Under the pieces are notes generated by a model that ran no database searches, was not told the DNA's origin, and was given only the letters and a program-made list of their open reading frames with translations. The position numbers were made by a program, and so were the translations under genes. A stretch of DNA of 20,893 nucleotides from Bacillota bacterium (GTDB lineage Bacteria > Bacillota > Clostridia > Tissierellales > Sedimentibacteraceae), in assembly GCA_023425285.1 (NCBI GenBank), contig JAFACY010000157.1, forward strand, positions 1 through 20,893, written 5' to 3'. This document shows positions 1-6,761 of the stretch, in pieces. Numbering within the stretch: the stretch's first letter is position 1; each line of letters begins with the position of its first letter.

Positions 1-179
1 TTTAAACATGTTGCAGAACCGGTGCAAGTTGCCGTGTTATTTTCAATCTTTAGGTTATTAATATGACTCTTTAAAGCTATGAAATTCGGTGAAATTTCAT
101 GTCCTTCGACTGAATTTAGAGTTATGGTAAACAATAAAAAAATTATAAAAAATATGGACAGTACAGATAGTTTTCTCAT
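1..179 (-). CDS. small secreted protein, N-terminal part (runs off the left edge)
   Basis: An open frame on the minus strand starts with ATG at 179 and is still open at position 1, giving 59 complete codons. A perfect AGGAGG lies at 185-190, five bases before the ATG. The N-terminus is a clear signal peptide: MRKL, then a hydrophobic run of about 16 residues (LSVLSIFFIIFLLFTITL), then a likely cleavage zone around NSVEG. The exported part ends, as far as visible, in a Thr/Ser/Cys-rich stretch (NNTATCTGSATC), a pattern I loosely associate with small secreted clostridial proteins, though I cannot name a family with certainty. It lies downstream of the ECF sigma/anti-sigma pair and has a promoter nearly identical to that of the sigma gene, so it is probably a target of that sigma factor. 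Function unknown. Confidence 0.8.
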   Translation of the reverse strand, partial: MRKLSVLSIFFIIFLLFTITLNSVEGHEISPNFIALKSHINNLKIENNTATCTGSATCL

Positions 180-205
180 AGTATCCTCCTTAAAAAGTTA
201 TCTAC

Positions 206-238
206 TATATAAACCATCTGATTGTCCAAATCGTTACA
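206..238 (-). promoter_or_regulatory. ECF-sigma-type promoter of the small secreted protein gene
   Basis: On the minus strand TGTAACGATTT (238-228) is followed 12 bases later by GGTTTATATA (215-206). The start codon of the secreted protein is at 179, so the leader would be only about 20 bases. Both blocks and the spacing are identical in the promoter upstream of the ECF sigma gene (1676-1708). The AAC-containing -35 block is typical of ECF promoters. Assignment to the neighbouring sigma factor is inference from this shared motif. Confidence 0.75.
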
Positions 239-276
239 TGTTTTTCGAAAATAATTTGTTAAGGATTCTTAATAAA

Positions 277-1011
277 TTATTTCTTTATACTTTTGGCAAT
301 TTCTTTTAATACTTCAACATCCACATTACCGAAGACTGCAAATTTATACTCGTCGTTTTGGAAAATAATCATGTTGTATATTTTATCTTTATTTACATAT
401 AAGAATCCAAGCTCATTGTTTATAAGGATTTCATTCTTAATGCAATTTTCTGTATCTAATTGTTGAGGGCTATCTAAGGAACTAAATTCATACGTAATAA
501 TTGTTTCATTTAATTTATCTGAATATAGCATAGTTCCCATAACCTCCATATTATTTTTAACTATTATTTCATAGCTATCAGGTATATATCTCGGATAGTA
601 GTACCCGTCAAATTCTTCTATTTGTTGATTTTCACGTGGCTTCATCCTGAATTCGGTATATTCACCCTTATCTATTGATGTAAGATTCATCATTCTAAAA
701 AAGAAAGCATTAACCTTTCCAAACATTGGAGGATAAAATATGAATGACAACAATATTATAGTAACAGATGCGGCAATAGTTTTAAAAATCATTCTATTCC
801 TTCGATACCTTTTTCCATCTCTGTACATTTCATTAATAGTATTATGCATTCGTCTATCAAAATCGGAAAGTCCGGGAATCTCTTCTTCATCTTTCATAAA
901 AGTGTCGAACATCGCCATATCTTCATTGAATTTATCTTCTAGAACTTTATGCAAATGTTGATCATCTTCTTTTCCTAAAGTTTTATCAATACTATTTGTA
1001 TCCTTCTTCAT
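277..1011 (-). CDS. membrane anti-sigma factor with DUF4367-like extracytoplasmic domain
   Basis: A 244-residue protein. The start at 1011 is chosen because AGGAGGG stands just upstream; the longer frame to 1086 reads back into the sigma gene and has no such site. Residues 1-73 are hydrophilic and acidic and probably hold the cytoplasmic sigma-binding part. Residues about 75-93 (IFKTIAASVTIILLSFIFY) form one membrane segment. The outer C-terminal half has DUF4367-like features: a YIPDSYE block near the start and ...YKFAVFGNVDVEVLKEIAKSI at the end. DUF4367 proteins are usually partners of ECF sigma factors in Firmicutes. The gene overlaps the 3' end of the sigma gene by 20 bp, which indicates translational coupling. 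Its predicted job is to hold the sigma factor inactive until an envelope signal arrives. The signal cannot be read from the sequence. Confidence 0.85.
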   Translation of the reverse strand: MKKDTNSIDKTLGKEDDQHLHKVLEDKFNEDMAMFDTFMKDEEEIPGLSDFDRRMHNTINEMYRDGKRYRRNRMIFKTIAASVTIILLSFIFYPPMFGKVNAFFFRMMNLTSIDKGEYTEFRMKPRENQQIEEFDGYYYPRYIPDSYEIIVKNNMEVMGTMLYSDKLNETIITYEFSSLDSPQQLDTENCIKNEILINNELGFLYVNKDKIYNMIIFQNDEYKFAVFGNVDVEVLKEIAKSIKK

Positions 1012-1552
1012 TAAGATTTCCCTCCTTCTTTGATTTTTTAAGAACTGCTCTGATCCTAAAAAGCATAACACGTATAGTGTCTGCATTTACATCAAGCTCT
1101 TCTGCAATTTCCTTGTTGCTGTAGCCGATAAATTTCATATTTAATATAAGTCTGAATCTTGGACTTAAGTTATCAATAGAGTACTTGAGTTCGTCATGCG
1201 AAATTTCGGATAAAGCAATTTCTTCTGCGCTGTCAACTAATTGTAAATGTTTTTCAATTGTATCAATATCACTTAAAATGCTTCTGCTTTTTTTATCAAT
1301 TATTTTATATGATGTATTTGTAACTGTACGAACTATATATTTTTTTATTTCACAATCCTTTGAATCTATTATTTTTTCGCAGTTGCGTGCAATATTAATA
1401 AATGATTCTTCAACAGCGTCCTCTGCGTCTTGCCAATCGTCCAATAATGAATATGCAAATCGTATCATTCCTTTTCTGTACTTATCGTATATCTCTAATA
1501 TAAATTGCTTTGCTCGCTCATCATATATGAAAGCCTTCTTATCCCTTCCCAT
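992..1552 (-). CDS. ECF-type RNA polymerase sigma factor
   Basis: A 186-residue sigma-70 family protein of typical ECF size. Region 2 lies at about residues 15-75 and contains the core-binding/-10 segment DDWQDAEDAVEESFINIARN. Region 4 lies at about 130-178, with the helix-turn-helix FIGYSNKEIAEELDVNADTIRVMLFRIRAVLKK preceded by LSPRFRLILNMK. No region 1 or 3 is evident. The ATG at 1552 follows a G-rich stretch (GGGGGCGGGG) that can serve as a ribosome binding site. The promoter at 1676-1708 matches the one before the secreted protein gene, so the factor probably directs its own operon. It is followed with overlap by its anti-sigma gene. The exact ECF subgroup is not determined. Confidence 0.9.
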   Translation of the reverse strand: MGRDKKAFIYDERAKQFILEIYDKYRKGMIRFAYSLLDDWQDAEDAVEESFINIARNCEKIIDSKDCEIKKYIVRTVTNTSYKIIDKKSRSILSDIDTIEKHLQLVDSAEEIALSEISHDELKYSIDNLSPRFRLILNMKFIGYSNKEIAEELDVNADTIRVMLFRIRAVLKKSKKEGNLNEEGYK

Positions 1553-1675
1553 GTCCCCGCCCCCTTAATTTTGTTAATTAATTTTACATCAAGAGGCAAC
1601 ATTTTTCAACATTTTAAGTGGTTCGAGACGAGAGGAACAAATAAATATATTATAGAGTATTCTTAAAGACACTAA

Positions 1676-1708
1676 TATATAAACCCTTTATATATCAAAA
1701 TCGTTACA
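1676..1708 (-). promoter_or_regulatory. ECF-sigma-type autoregulatory promoter of the sigma/anti-sigma operon
   Basis: On the minus strand TGTAACGATTT (1708-1698) and, after 12 bases, GGTTTATATA (1685-1676). An A/T-rich tract precedes it, as UP-elements often do. The predicted leader to the ATG at 1552 is about 115 bases. The motif and spacing are the same as at 206-238, which supports autoregulation by the sigma factor encoded here. Confidence 0.75.
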
Positions 1709-1757
1709 CATTTTTAAATTTTTTTAAAGCTTTTAGTAACACTATGATATTTGAAAT

Positions 1758-1789
1758 CTGAGATTCCTCACTAACGTTCGGAATGACAG
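1758..1789. repeat. dispersed intergenic repeat fragment (CTGAGATTCC...GGAATGACAG)
   Basis: The stretch begins CTGAGATTCCTCACTAACG and ends TTCGGAATGACAG. It resembles the widespread intergenic 'GTCATTCCGAGCG..GAGGAATCTC' elements known from many bacterial genomes. A diverged relative is at 20648-20677 (CTGAGAT...TCGGGGTGACGG). Not coding. It lies in the 1553-1885 spacer between the divergent sigma operon and murF, which otherwise holds the two promoters listed separately. Confidence 0.5.
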
Positions 1790-1823
1790 AGAACGTACAT
1801 ATTTGTGACAAGCAAATTGGTGG

Positions 1824-1852
1824 TTGATAATGAACATAAATTGCAATATAAT
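1824..1852 (+). promoter_or_regulatory. housekeeping (sigma-A) promoter of murF-ddl
   Basis: TTGATA (1824-1829), a 17-base spacer, and a perfect TATAAT (1847-1852). Transcription would start near 1859, giving a leader of about 27 bases to the murF ATG at 1886. This excludes the upstream in-frame ATG at 1805 as the start. Confidence 0.8.
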
Positions 1853-1885
1853 GAGTTAATAACTTTTTTCAAAAGAAGGTGTAGT

Positions 1886-3283
1886 ATGAAAATAACGATA
1901 AAAGAAGTGGCGGATATTTTAAGTGCAGGGTACATGGATTTTGTTGATGTTGATAAGTACATAAAGGGTGTAAGCATAGACTCAAGGAAGGTTTCTGAAA
2001 ATAATTTGTTTGTTCCCATAAAGGGAGCGACGACAAACGGTCACAGTTATGTGAATGATGCGGTAAAGGGTGGAGCTATAGCAACACTCTGGAACAAGGA
2101 TGAGCAAAATCCTCCCACTGACGTTGCTGTTATTTTGGTTGATGATACGGTAAAAGCGTTGCAGGATTTATCCTTATTTTACAGAAATACCTTAAAGGCT
2201 AAAATAGTCGGTGTTACAGGCAGTAATGGCAAGACATCCACTAAGGATATAACGGCAAGCATATTGTCCCAAAAGTTTAAAACTCAGAAAACTATGGGAA
2301 ATTATAATACGGAAATAGGTGTACCCTATACACTGCTCAGTTTAGATGAAGACTGTGAAGCTGCGGTGATAGAAATGGGTATGGAAAAGAGCGGAGAGAT
2401 TGAATTCCTGACAAACTTAGTTCAGCCGGATATAGGGATTATAACCAGTGTTGGTCTTGTGCACATAGACAATTTTAAGTCCATAGAGGAAATAGCAAAG
2501 GAAAAGGTTGATATTGTAAAGGGTATCAAGGAAGACGGACTGTTTATATATTTCGGAGATGATCCATTGATAGAGGAAACTGTCAATAAGGCATCTATGA
2601 AAAAAAGCATAAAAAAGGCAACCTTCGGATTGAAGGATACCAATATATTGTATCTGAAGGAATTCCATGAGGACCTGGACGGCATAACGTTGAGAGTGAG
2701 TGATGAAAATTTTGACGAGCTACACGTTGATATACTCGGCAAGCATCAGGCCTTAAATACAATGGCAGGCATACTTGCAGCAAAGGCACTTGGTATGAGT
2801 CCCGAAGAAATCAGCCAGGGTCTTGAGAAGATAGAAAAGACGGGTCTCAGAAATGAAATAATCAAAATAAAAAACTGTACAATTCTCAATGACTGCTATA
2901 AATCCAACCCTGCAAGCATAAATGCTGCCTTGAATATTTTTGAAATGCTTAAGGCAGGCAAGCGCATCGTTGTGCTGGGAGATATGCTGGGCTACAGAGA
3001 AATGAGCCATGACATGCATTACAATGTGGGTAAGGATCTGAGTTCATTTAACATAGATGAACTGGTGACCATAGGCGAAGAAGCCAAATTCATGGCAAAG
3101 GGCGCAAGAGAAAATACAGGTATAAAAAATATTGTGGAGTTTGATACTAAGGAAGAGGCAACAGAATATTTAAAGAAATATATGAATGAAGACTGCTCCA
3201 TAATGATTAAGGGGTCCAGGTTCTTAAAGCTCGAATATATAGCAAACACACTGAAAGATTTGGAGGAAAAGAATGAAAACTAA
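1886..3283 (+). CDS. murF: UDP-N-acetylmuramoyl-tripeptide--D-alanyl-D-alanine ligase (MurF)
   Basis: A 465-residue Mur ligase that adds the D-Ala-D-Ala dipeptide to UDP-MurNAc-tripeptide in the cytoplasm, the last soluble step of the peptidoglycan precursor. The N-terminal substrate domain (about 1-105) includes VDVDKYIKGVSIDSRKVSENNLFVPI. The central ATPase domain carries the P-loop GVTGSNGKTS at 109-118, followed by NTEIGVPYT and EMGMEKSGEIEFL. The C-terminal domain has NDCYKSNPASINAAL and VLGDMLGYREMSHDMH, typical of MurF. The start is set at ATG 1886, after GAAGGTG and 27 bases behind the predicted transcription start. It overlaps ddl, which makes its dipeptide substrate, by 11 bp. Confidence 0.95.
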   Translation: MKITIKEVADILSAGYMDFVDVDKYIKGVSIDSRKVSENNLFVPIKGATTNGHSYVNDAVKGGAIATLWNKDEQNPPTDVAVILVDDTVKALQDLSLFYRNTLKAKIVGVTGSNGKTSTKDITASILSQKFKTQKTMGNYNTEIGVPYTLLSLDEDCEAAVIEMGMEKSGEIEFLTNLVQPDIGIITSVGLVHIDNFKSIEEIAKEKVDIVKGIKEDGLFIYFGDDPLIEETVNKASMKKSIKKATFGLKDTNILYLKEFHEDLDGITLRVSDENFDELHVDILGKHQALNTMAGILAAKALGMSPEEISQGLEKIEKTGLRNEIIKIKNCTILNDCYKSNPASINAALNIFEMLKAGKRIVVLGDMLGYREMSHDMHYNVGKDLSSFNIDELVTIGEEAKFMAKGARENTGIKNIVEFDTKEEATEYLKKYMNEDCSIMIKGSRFLKLEYIANTLKDLEEKNEN

Positions 3284-4334
3284 ATTGGCAATATTGTTCG
3301 GAGGCAAATCCGACGAGTATTCTGTTTCACTGCATTCATCCGCGGCAATAATCAATAATGTTCCTGAGGAGCTGTTCGACGTTATACTCATCGGTATTAC
3401 CCAGGAAGGAAAATGGTTATTGTATGAGGGCAGCACGGATAAGATAAATGCTGATACCTGGCATAAGGAAAAGCTGAGTCCTGTGCTGTTGAATATGGGT
3501 GATGACTTCAAGGGTTTTATAAAGCTTAATGAAAATGATAATACATTTGAAAAAATAGAAATTGATTGTATATTTCCGGTGCTTCACGGCAGAAATGGGG
3601 AGGACGGAACTATACAGGGTCTTTGCCAGATGACGGGCATACCCTTTGTGGGATGTGACATGACTTCGTCGGCAGTCTGCATGGATAAGGATTTTACACA
3701 TATTATTTGTGAGGCCGCAGGTATAAAGACGGCTCCATATGTTGCAGCAACAAACAGCAGCAAATTAAATATTAAAAATCTATACGATGAGGTTTACGAG
3801 AAGTTTTCTACTCCTATATTTATCAAGCCTGCAAACAACGGCTCTTCCATAGGAATAAGCAAAATCAGAAACTATGATGAGTTTGAAAGAGGAATAATGG
3901 AAGCATTCCAGTTTGACAATAAGGTTGTTATCGAAAAGGGCATAGACGGCTTTGAAATAGGCTGTGCGGTTGTTGGAAATGAAGATCTGATAATCGGTGA
4001 AGTGGATGAAATAGATACTAAAAACGACTTTTTCGACTATGTTGAAAAATACAGTCAGCATAATTCTAAAATACATTGTCCTGCACGTATCAGTGATGAA
4101 TTAAAGGCAGAAGCCAAAAGAACAGCGGAAAAAACCTACAGAGCTCTCGGCTGCAAGGGCTTGTCAAGAGTTGATATGTTTGTAACCACAGACAACAAAA
4201 TAATATTGAATGAAATTAACACCATACCGGGTCTGACAGATCTGAGCAGATACCCATCCATGCTGAAAAAGATTGGAATAGAATACAAGGATCTGATAGT
4301 TAAGCTTGTGGAGCTGGCGATGGAACTAAATTAG
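3273..4334 (+). CDS. ddl: D-alanine--D-alanine/D-serine ligase family protein, VanG/VanC-like
   Basis: A 353-residue ATP-grasp ligase. It joins D-Ala to a second D-amino acid for MurF to use. Visible motifs: LFGGKSDEYSVSLHSS at the N-terminus, FPVLHGRNGEDGTIQG, FIKPANNGSSIGISK in the ATP-grasp fold, and NEINTIPGLTDLSRYP at the metal and second-substrate site. The omega-loop region reads FFDYVEKYSQHNSKI. From memory of the family, this omega loop and the SRYP ending look closer to VanG/VanC-type ligases than to standard Ddl enzymes (which have SLVP-like endings). No vanT, vanXY or vanRS is present nearby and the gene is fused by overlap to murF, so a housekeeping role is most likely. Ribosome binding site GGAGG precedes ATG 3273. 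Which second D-amino acid it uses is not certain. Confidence 0.9.
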   Translation: MKTKLAILFGGKSDEYSVSLHSSAAIINNVPEELFDVILIGITQEGKWLLYEGSTDKINADTWHKEKLSPVLLNMGDDFKGFIKLNENDNTFEKIEIDCIFPVLHGRNGEDGTIQGLCQMTGIPFVGCDMTSSAVCMDKDFTHIICEAAGIKTAPYVAATNSSKLNIKNLYDEVYEKFSTPIFIKPANNGSSIGISKIRNYDEFERGIMEAFQFDNKVVIEKGIDGFEIGCAVVGNEDLIIGEVDEIDTKNDFFDYVEKYSQHNSKIHCPARISDELKAEAKRTAEKTYRALGCKGLSRVDMFVTTDNKIILNEINTIPGLTDLSRYPSMLKKIGIEYKDLIVKLVELAMELN

Positions 4335-4410
4335 CAATTTAAGCCATTGATAACATTGGAAAGCAAGTCTTAAACAATAGTTAAAGAATTTTTATGAAAT
4401 CTGAACTACT

Positions 4411-4447
4411 CCTTCTTGGTTATATACAAATATTAAAACCAAGAAGG
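4411..4447. promoter_or_regulatory. perfect 11-bp inverted repeat between ddl and the sigma-54 activator
   Basis: CCTTCTTGGTT (4411-4421) and AACCAAGAAGG (4437-4447) are exact inverted repeats with a 15-base AT-rich centre. No T-run follows on either strand, so it is not a convincing intrinsic terminator. It could be an operator for the regulator encoded next, or an mRNA hairpin. The 166-base spacer (4335-4500) holds no gene. Confidence 0.5.
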
Positions 4448-4500
4448 TAATGTTCATTGCGTTTTGTGCCTTGAGTGTAACGAAAGGATTGAATATAATT

Positions 4501-6540
4501 ATGAAAAAAAGGCTTGGTATTGTTACTTCGAGTAAAGATGTTGGTAGTGAATACAAAAGACAATTACTTAAGGTTTTTAATGATGATATAGAGGTATTCA
4601 ATTATTCTTTTGATATAAATAATGTAAAAGATATTAGTAATATTGATGTTTTACTCATAAGCACTTATTCCCAGTATGAAGTTATTAGAAAAGATATAGA
4701 TAAGAATATTCCCGTTGTAATAGCAAAACTAACCCTTTCAAAAAGAGGTTATAATATGCTAAAGGATAACGTTATCGGTAATAAAGTGATGTTGGTAAAC
4801 CTGAGTTTTGAAATGTGTATTGAGACAATAGCCCTACTGTATCAACTAGGTTTTGATGATTATGAACTGGTACCTGTATTTCCGAATATGAAGGCAGCAC
4901 CTGATTTAAAGACAGCTATTACAACCGGTGAAAAGAGATATGTTCCGGATGGAGTAGAAACGGTGATAGATTTGGGACATAGAGCTATAGATAAGAATAC
5001 TTTGGTTGATATTGCCATAAAACTTCAAATGGAAAATGTACTTACAGACAGAAGGATACTTGATTATTTTGATGAACTTGTTTCGTCAGATGAAGGGTTT
5101 GAATTTTTGATTAGTAAATCAAAAACACTAAAAAATCAGTTCAACACCTTGTTATCTATTATGAATAAGGGCGTAATTGGAGTGAGCGAGGATGCTGTTA
5201 TTGAAAGCTTCAATGAAAATGCCAGAAAACTTATTGGTAAAAGCACTGCATACATTGGTAAACATATTACAGAAGTATTACCTGAGATTGAGTTTGAACA
5301 GTTTTTAAAGACAAAAAAACAAATCATTAACAAGTTAGTTAAAATTAATGAAAACAATATTACAATGTCCATATTTCCTGTTTCTGGTTTAAATGAAAAA
5401 GATGGATTAGATAATGGTGCGTATGTTATTATAGAAAGCTTTGAATCCCAGGAAAATGCACAAAATATGTTGAGGCTACAACTGGCAAATAAAGGACACA
5501 TAGCTAAATATGATGTTACAAATATAATTGGTAAAAGTAAAGAAATTGAAGAGGTTAGAAAATTAGTCATTCGCATGGGAAAATCTAAATCGGGGGTTTT
5601 AATTACGGGAGAAAGCGGAACGGGCAAAGAACTGGTTGCTCAGGCCATTCATAATGCTTCGTTTATAAAAGATAAACAGTTTGTAGCCATTAATTGTGCT
5701 GCACTATCTCCTAGTTTATTGGAAAGTGAACTTTTCGGATATGAAAGTGGAGCTTTTTCAGGAGCTTTAAAGGGCGGTAAAATAGGTATTTTTGAACTTG
5801 CAAATAATGGTACTCTTTTTCTTGATGAAATTGGTGAAATGCCAATAGATTTACAAGTTAGATTGCTAAGAGTAATACAGGAGAAAGAGGTTATGCGTGT
5901 GGGCGGAAGTATGATAATAAAAGTCAATGTGCGAATAATTGCAGCTACAAACAGGAACTTATATGAACAGGTGGAAAAGGGCCTTTTTAGAAAAGATTTA
6001 TATTTCAGATTGAATGTCTTGCCTATTAACATACCATCTCTTGGAGAAAGGGTTGAAGACATTAGTGTATTGTTTAATTATTTTAAGGAAATGAATGGCT
6101 GTAGATTTGAATTATCTACAGAGGTAATAAACTTTATGAGAAATTATATTTGGCCGGGCAACATCAGGGAACTTCGAAACTGCGTGGAATATTTTGATAA
6201 TATTGGAGTCAGAATTATTACCTTGGATCATTTACCATATCATATGAAGACTTTTATAAAAGGAACTGTAAACAAAGAAAATGTTATCGCTTTATCAAAT
6301 TTAACAAGTAATGAAAGCTTTGTCTTGAATCAGTATTACAATGCATTTAAAAATAGAATGAAGCTTGGAAGAAAAAGCATATCCAAGAAAGCCTTTGAAA
6401 ACAACATATTTTTAAGCGAATATGATGTAAGAAGAATTTTAACGAATTTAAGTAGTTGTGGATATATTAACGTAGCTGCCGGACGTGGTGGTAGTACAAT
6501 AACTAAAAAAGGTATAGAGTTATTTGAAAGCACGATATAA
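4501..6540 (+). CDS. sigma-54-dependent transcriptional activator with N-terminal sensor and PAS domains
   Basis: A 679-residue bacterial enhancer-binding protein. Residues about 1-200 form an N-terminal receiver-like sensor region that resembles a PrpR-N type ligand-binding domain (tentative). A PAS domain follows at about 220-330 (LLSIMNKGVIGVSEDAVIESFNENARKLIG). The AAA+ sigma-54 interaction domain has Walker A GESGTGKE at 370-377, a GAFSGA loop at 417-422 (canonical GAFTGA, with Thr replaced by Ser), Walker B FLDEIGEM around 440-446 and GNIRELRN near the end. The last 90 residues do not look like the usual Fis helix-turn-helix; they read as a winged-helix-like domain ending in AAGRGGSTITKKGIELF. 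ATG 4501 is preferred, although its ribosome binding site (AAAGGA) is weak and about 12 bases away. A terminator follows, then a sigma-54 promoter, so the adjacent transporter/lyase operon is the obvious target. Confidence 0.88.
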   Translation: MKKRLGIVTSSKDVGSEYKRQLLKVFNDDIEVFNYSFDINNVKDISNIDVLLISTYSQYEVIRKDIDKNIPVVIAKLTLSKRGYNMLKDNVIGNKVMLVNLSFEMCIETIALLYQLGFDDYELVPVFPNMKAAPDLKTAITTGEKRYVPDGVETVIDLGHRAIDKNTLVDIAIKLQMENVLTDRRILDYFDELVSSDEGFEFLISKSKTLKNQFNTLLSIMNKGVIGVSEDAVIESFNENARKLIGKSTAYIGKHITEVLPEIEFEQFLKTKKQIINKLVKINENNITMSIFPVSGLNEKDGLDNGAYVIIESFESQENAQNMLRLQLANKGHIAKYDVTNIIGKSKEIEEVRKLVIRMGKSKSGVLITGESGTGKELVAQAIHNASFIKDKQFVAINCAALSPSLLESELFGYESGAFSGALKGGKIGIFELANNGTLFLDEIGEMPIDLQVRLLRVIQEKEVMRVGGSMIIKVNVRIIAATNRNLYEQVEKGLFRKDLYFRLNVLPINIPSLGERVEDISVLFNYFKEMNGCRFELSTEVINFMRNYIWPGNIRELRNCVEYFDNIGVRIITLDHLPYHMKTFIKGTVNKENVIALSNLTSNESFVLNQYYNAFKNRMKLGRKSISKKAFENNIFLSEYDVRRILTNLSSCGYINVAAGRGGSTITKKGIELFESTI

Positions 6541-6552
6541 GTGAGTTTGAAT

Positions 6553-6595
6553 AAAAAGGGTTATATGGTGATATTGCCGCCATATAACCCTTTTT
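6553..6595 (+). terminator. intrinsic terminator of the sigma-54 activator gene
   Basis: AAAAAGGGTTATATGG (6553-6568) pairs perfectly with CCATATAACCCTTTTT (6580-6595) around an 11-base loop. The stem ends in a T-run, and starts 13 bases after the stop codon. It separates the regulator transcript from the sigma-54 operon. Confidence 0.9.
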
Positions 6596-6676
6596 CTGCG
6601 GAGATGTTAAAAAATATAAATATTAAAAAGTCCTTATGATTACTGTGTCTTAGTTCACTATATTATAATAAATAGT

Positions 6677-6691
6677 TGGCACATAATTTGC
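6677..6691 (+). promoter_or_regulatory. sigma-54 (-24/-12) promoter of the transporter/lyase operon
   Basis: TGGCAC (6677-6682), five bases, TTGC (6688-6691) matches the sigma-54 consensus TGGCAC-N5-TTGC exactly. Transcription should begin near 6703. It sits just downstream of a sigma-54 activator gene and just upstream of the symporter. The predicted start point lies after the in-frame ATG at 6696, so the symporter must start at 6762. The activator binding sites were not identified; the spacer 6596-6676 is AT-rich with a perfect TATTATAATA palindrome at 6661-6670 of unclear meaning. Confidence 0.9.
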
Positions 6692-6761
6692 TATTATGTA
6701 TATGAGGAGGAAAGTTAGTGAAATTCAGTTAGGAAAAAATATAATATTATTAGGAGGTCTT

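Noticed and set aside
740..961. Plus-strand frame of 73 codons inside the anti-sigma gene
   Set aside because: It is the shadow of the antisense strand of a well-supported gene and has no family features.
1805..1885. Upstream in-frame ATG for murF
   Set aside because: The promoter -10 box is at 1847-1852, downstream of this ATG, and MurF proteins begin near the MKITIKEVADIL segment at 1886.
4475..4482. TGTAACGA resembling the ECF -35 element
   Set aside because: No GGTTTATATA-like block follows at the conserved distance.
4471..4499. Promoter-like TTGAGT-N17-TATAAT just before the activator ATG at 4501
   Set aside because: Transcription would start near 4506, after the chosen start codon, and no good downstream start exists, so it is probably coincidental or the mRNA starts further upstream.
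4450..4500. Earlier start of the sigma-54 activator at 4450
   Set aside because: AAGAAGG is only two bases from that ATG and is part of the inverted repeat; the extra 17 residues do not look like a domain start. ATG 4501 is preferred, although not proven.
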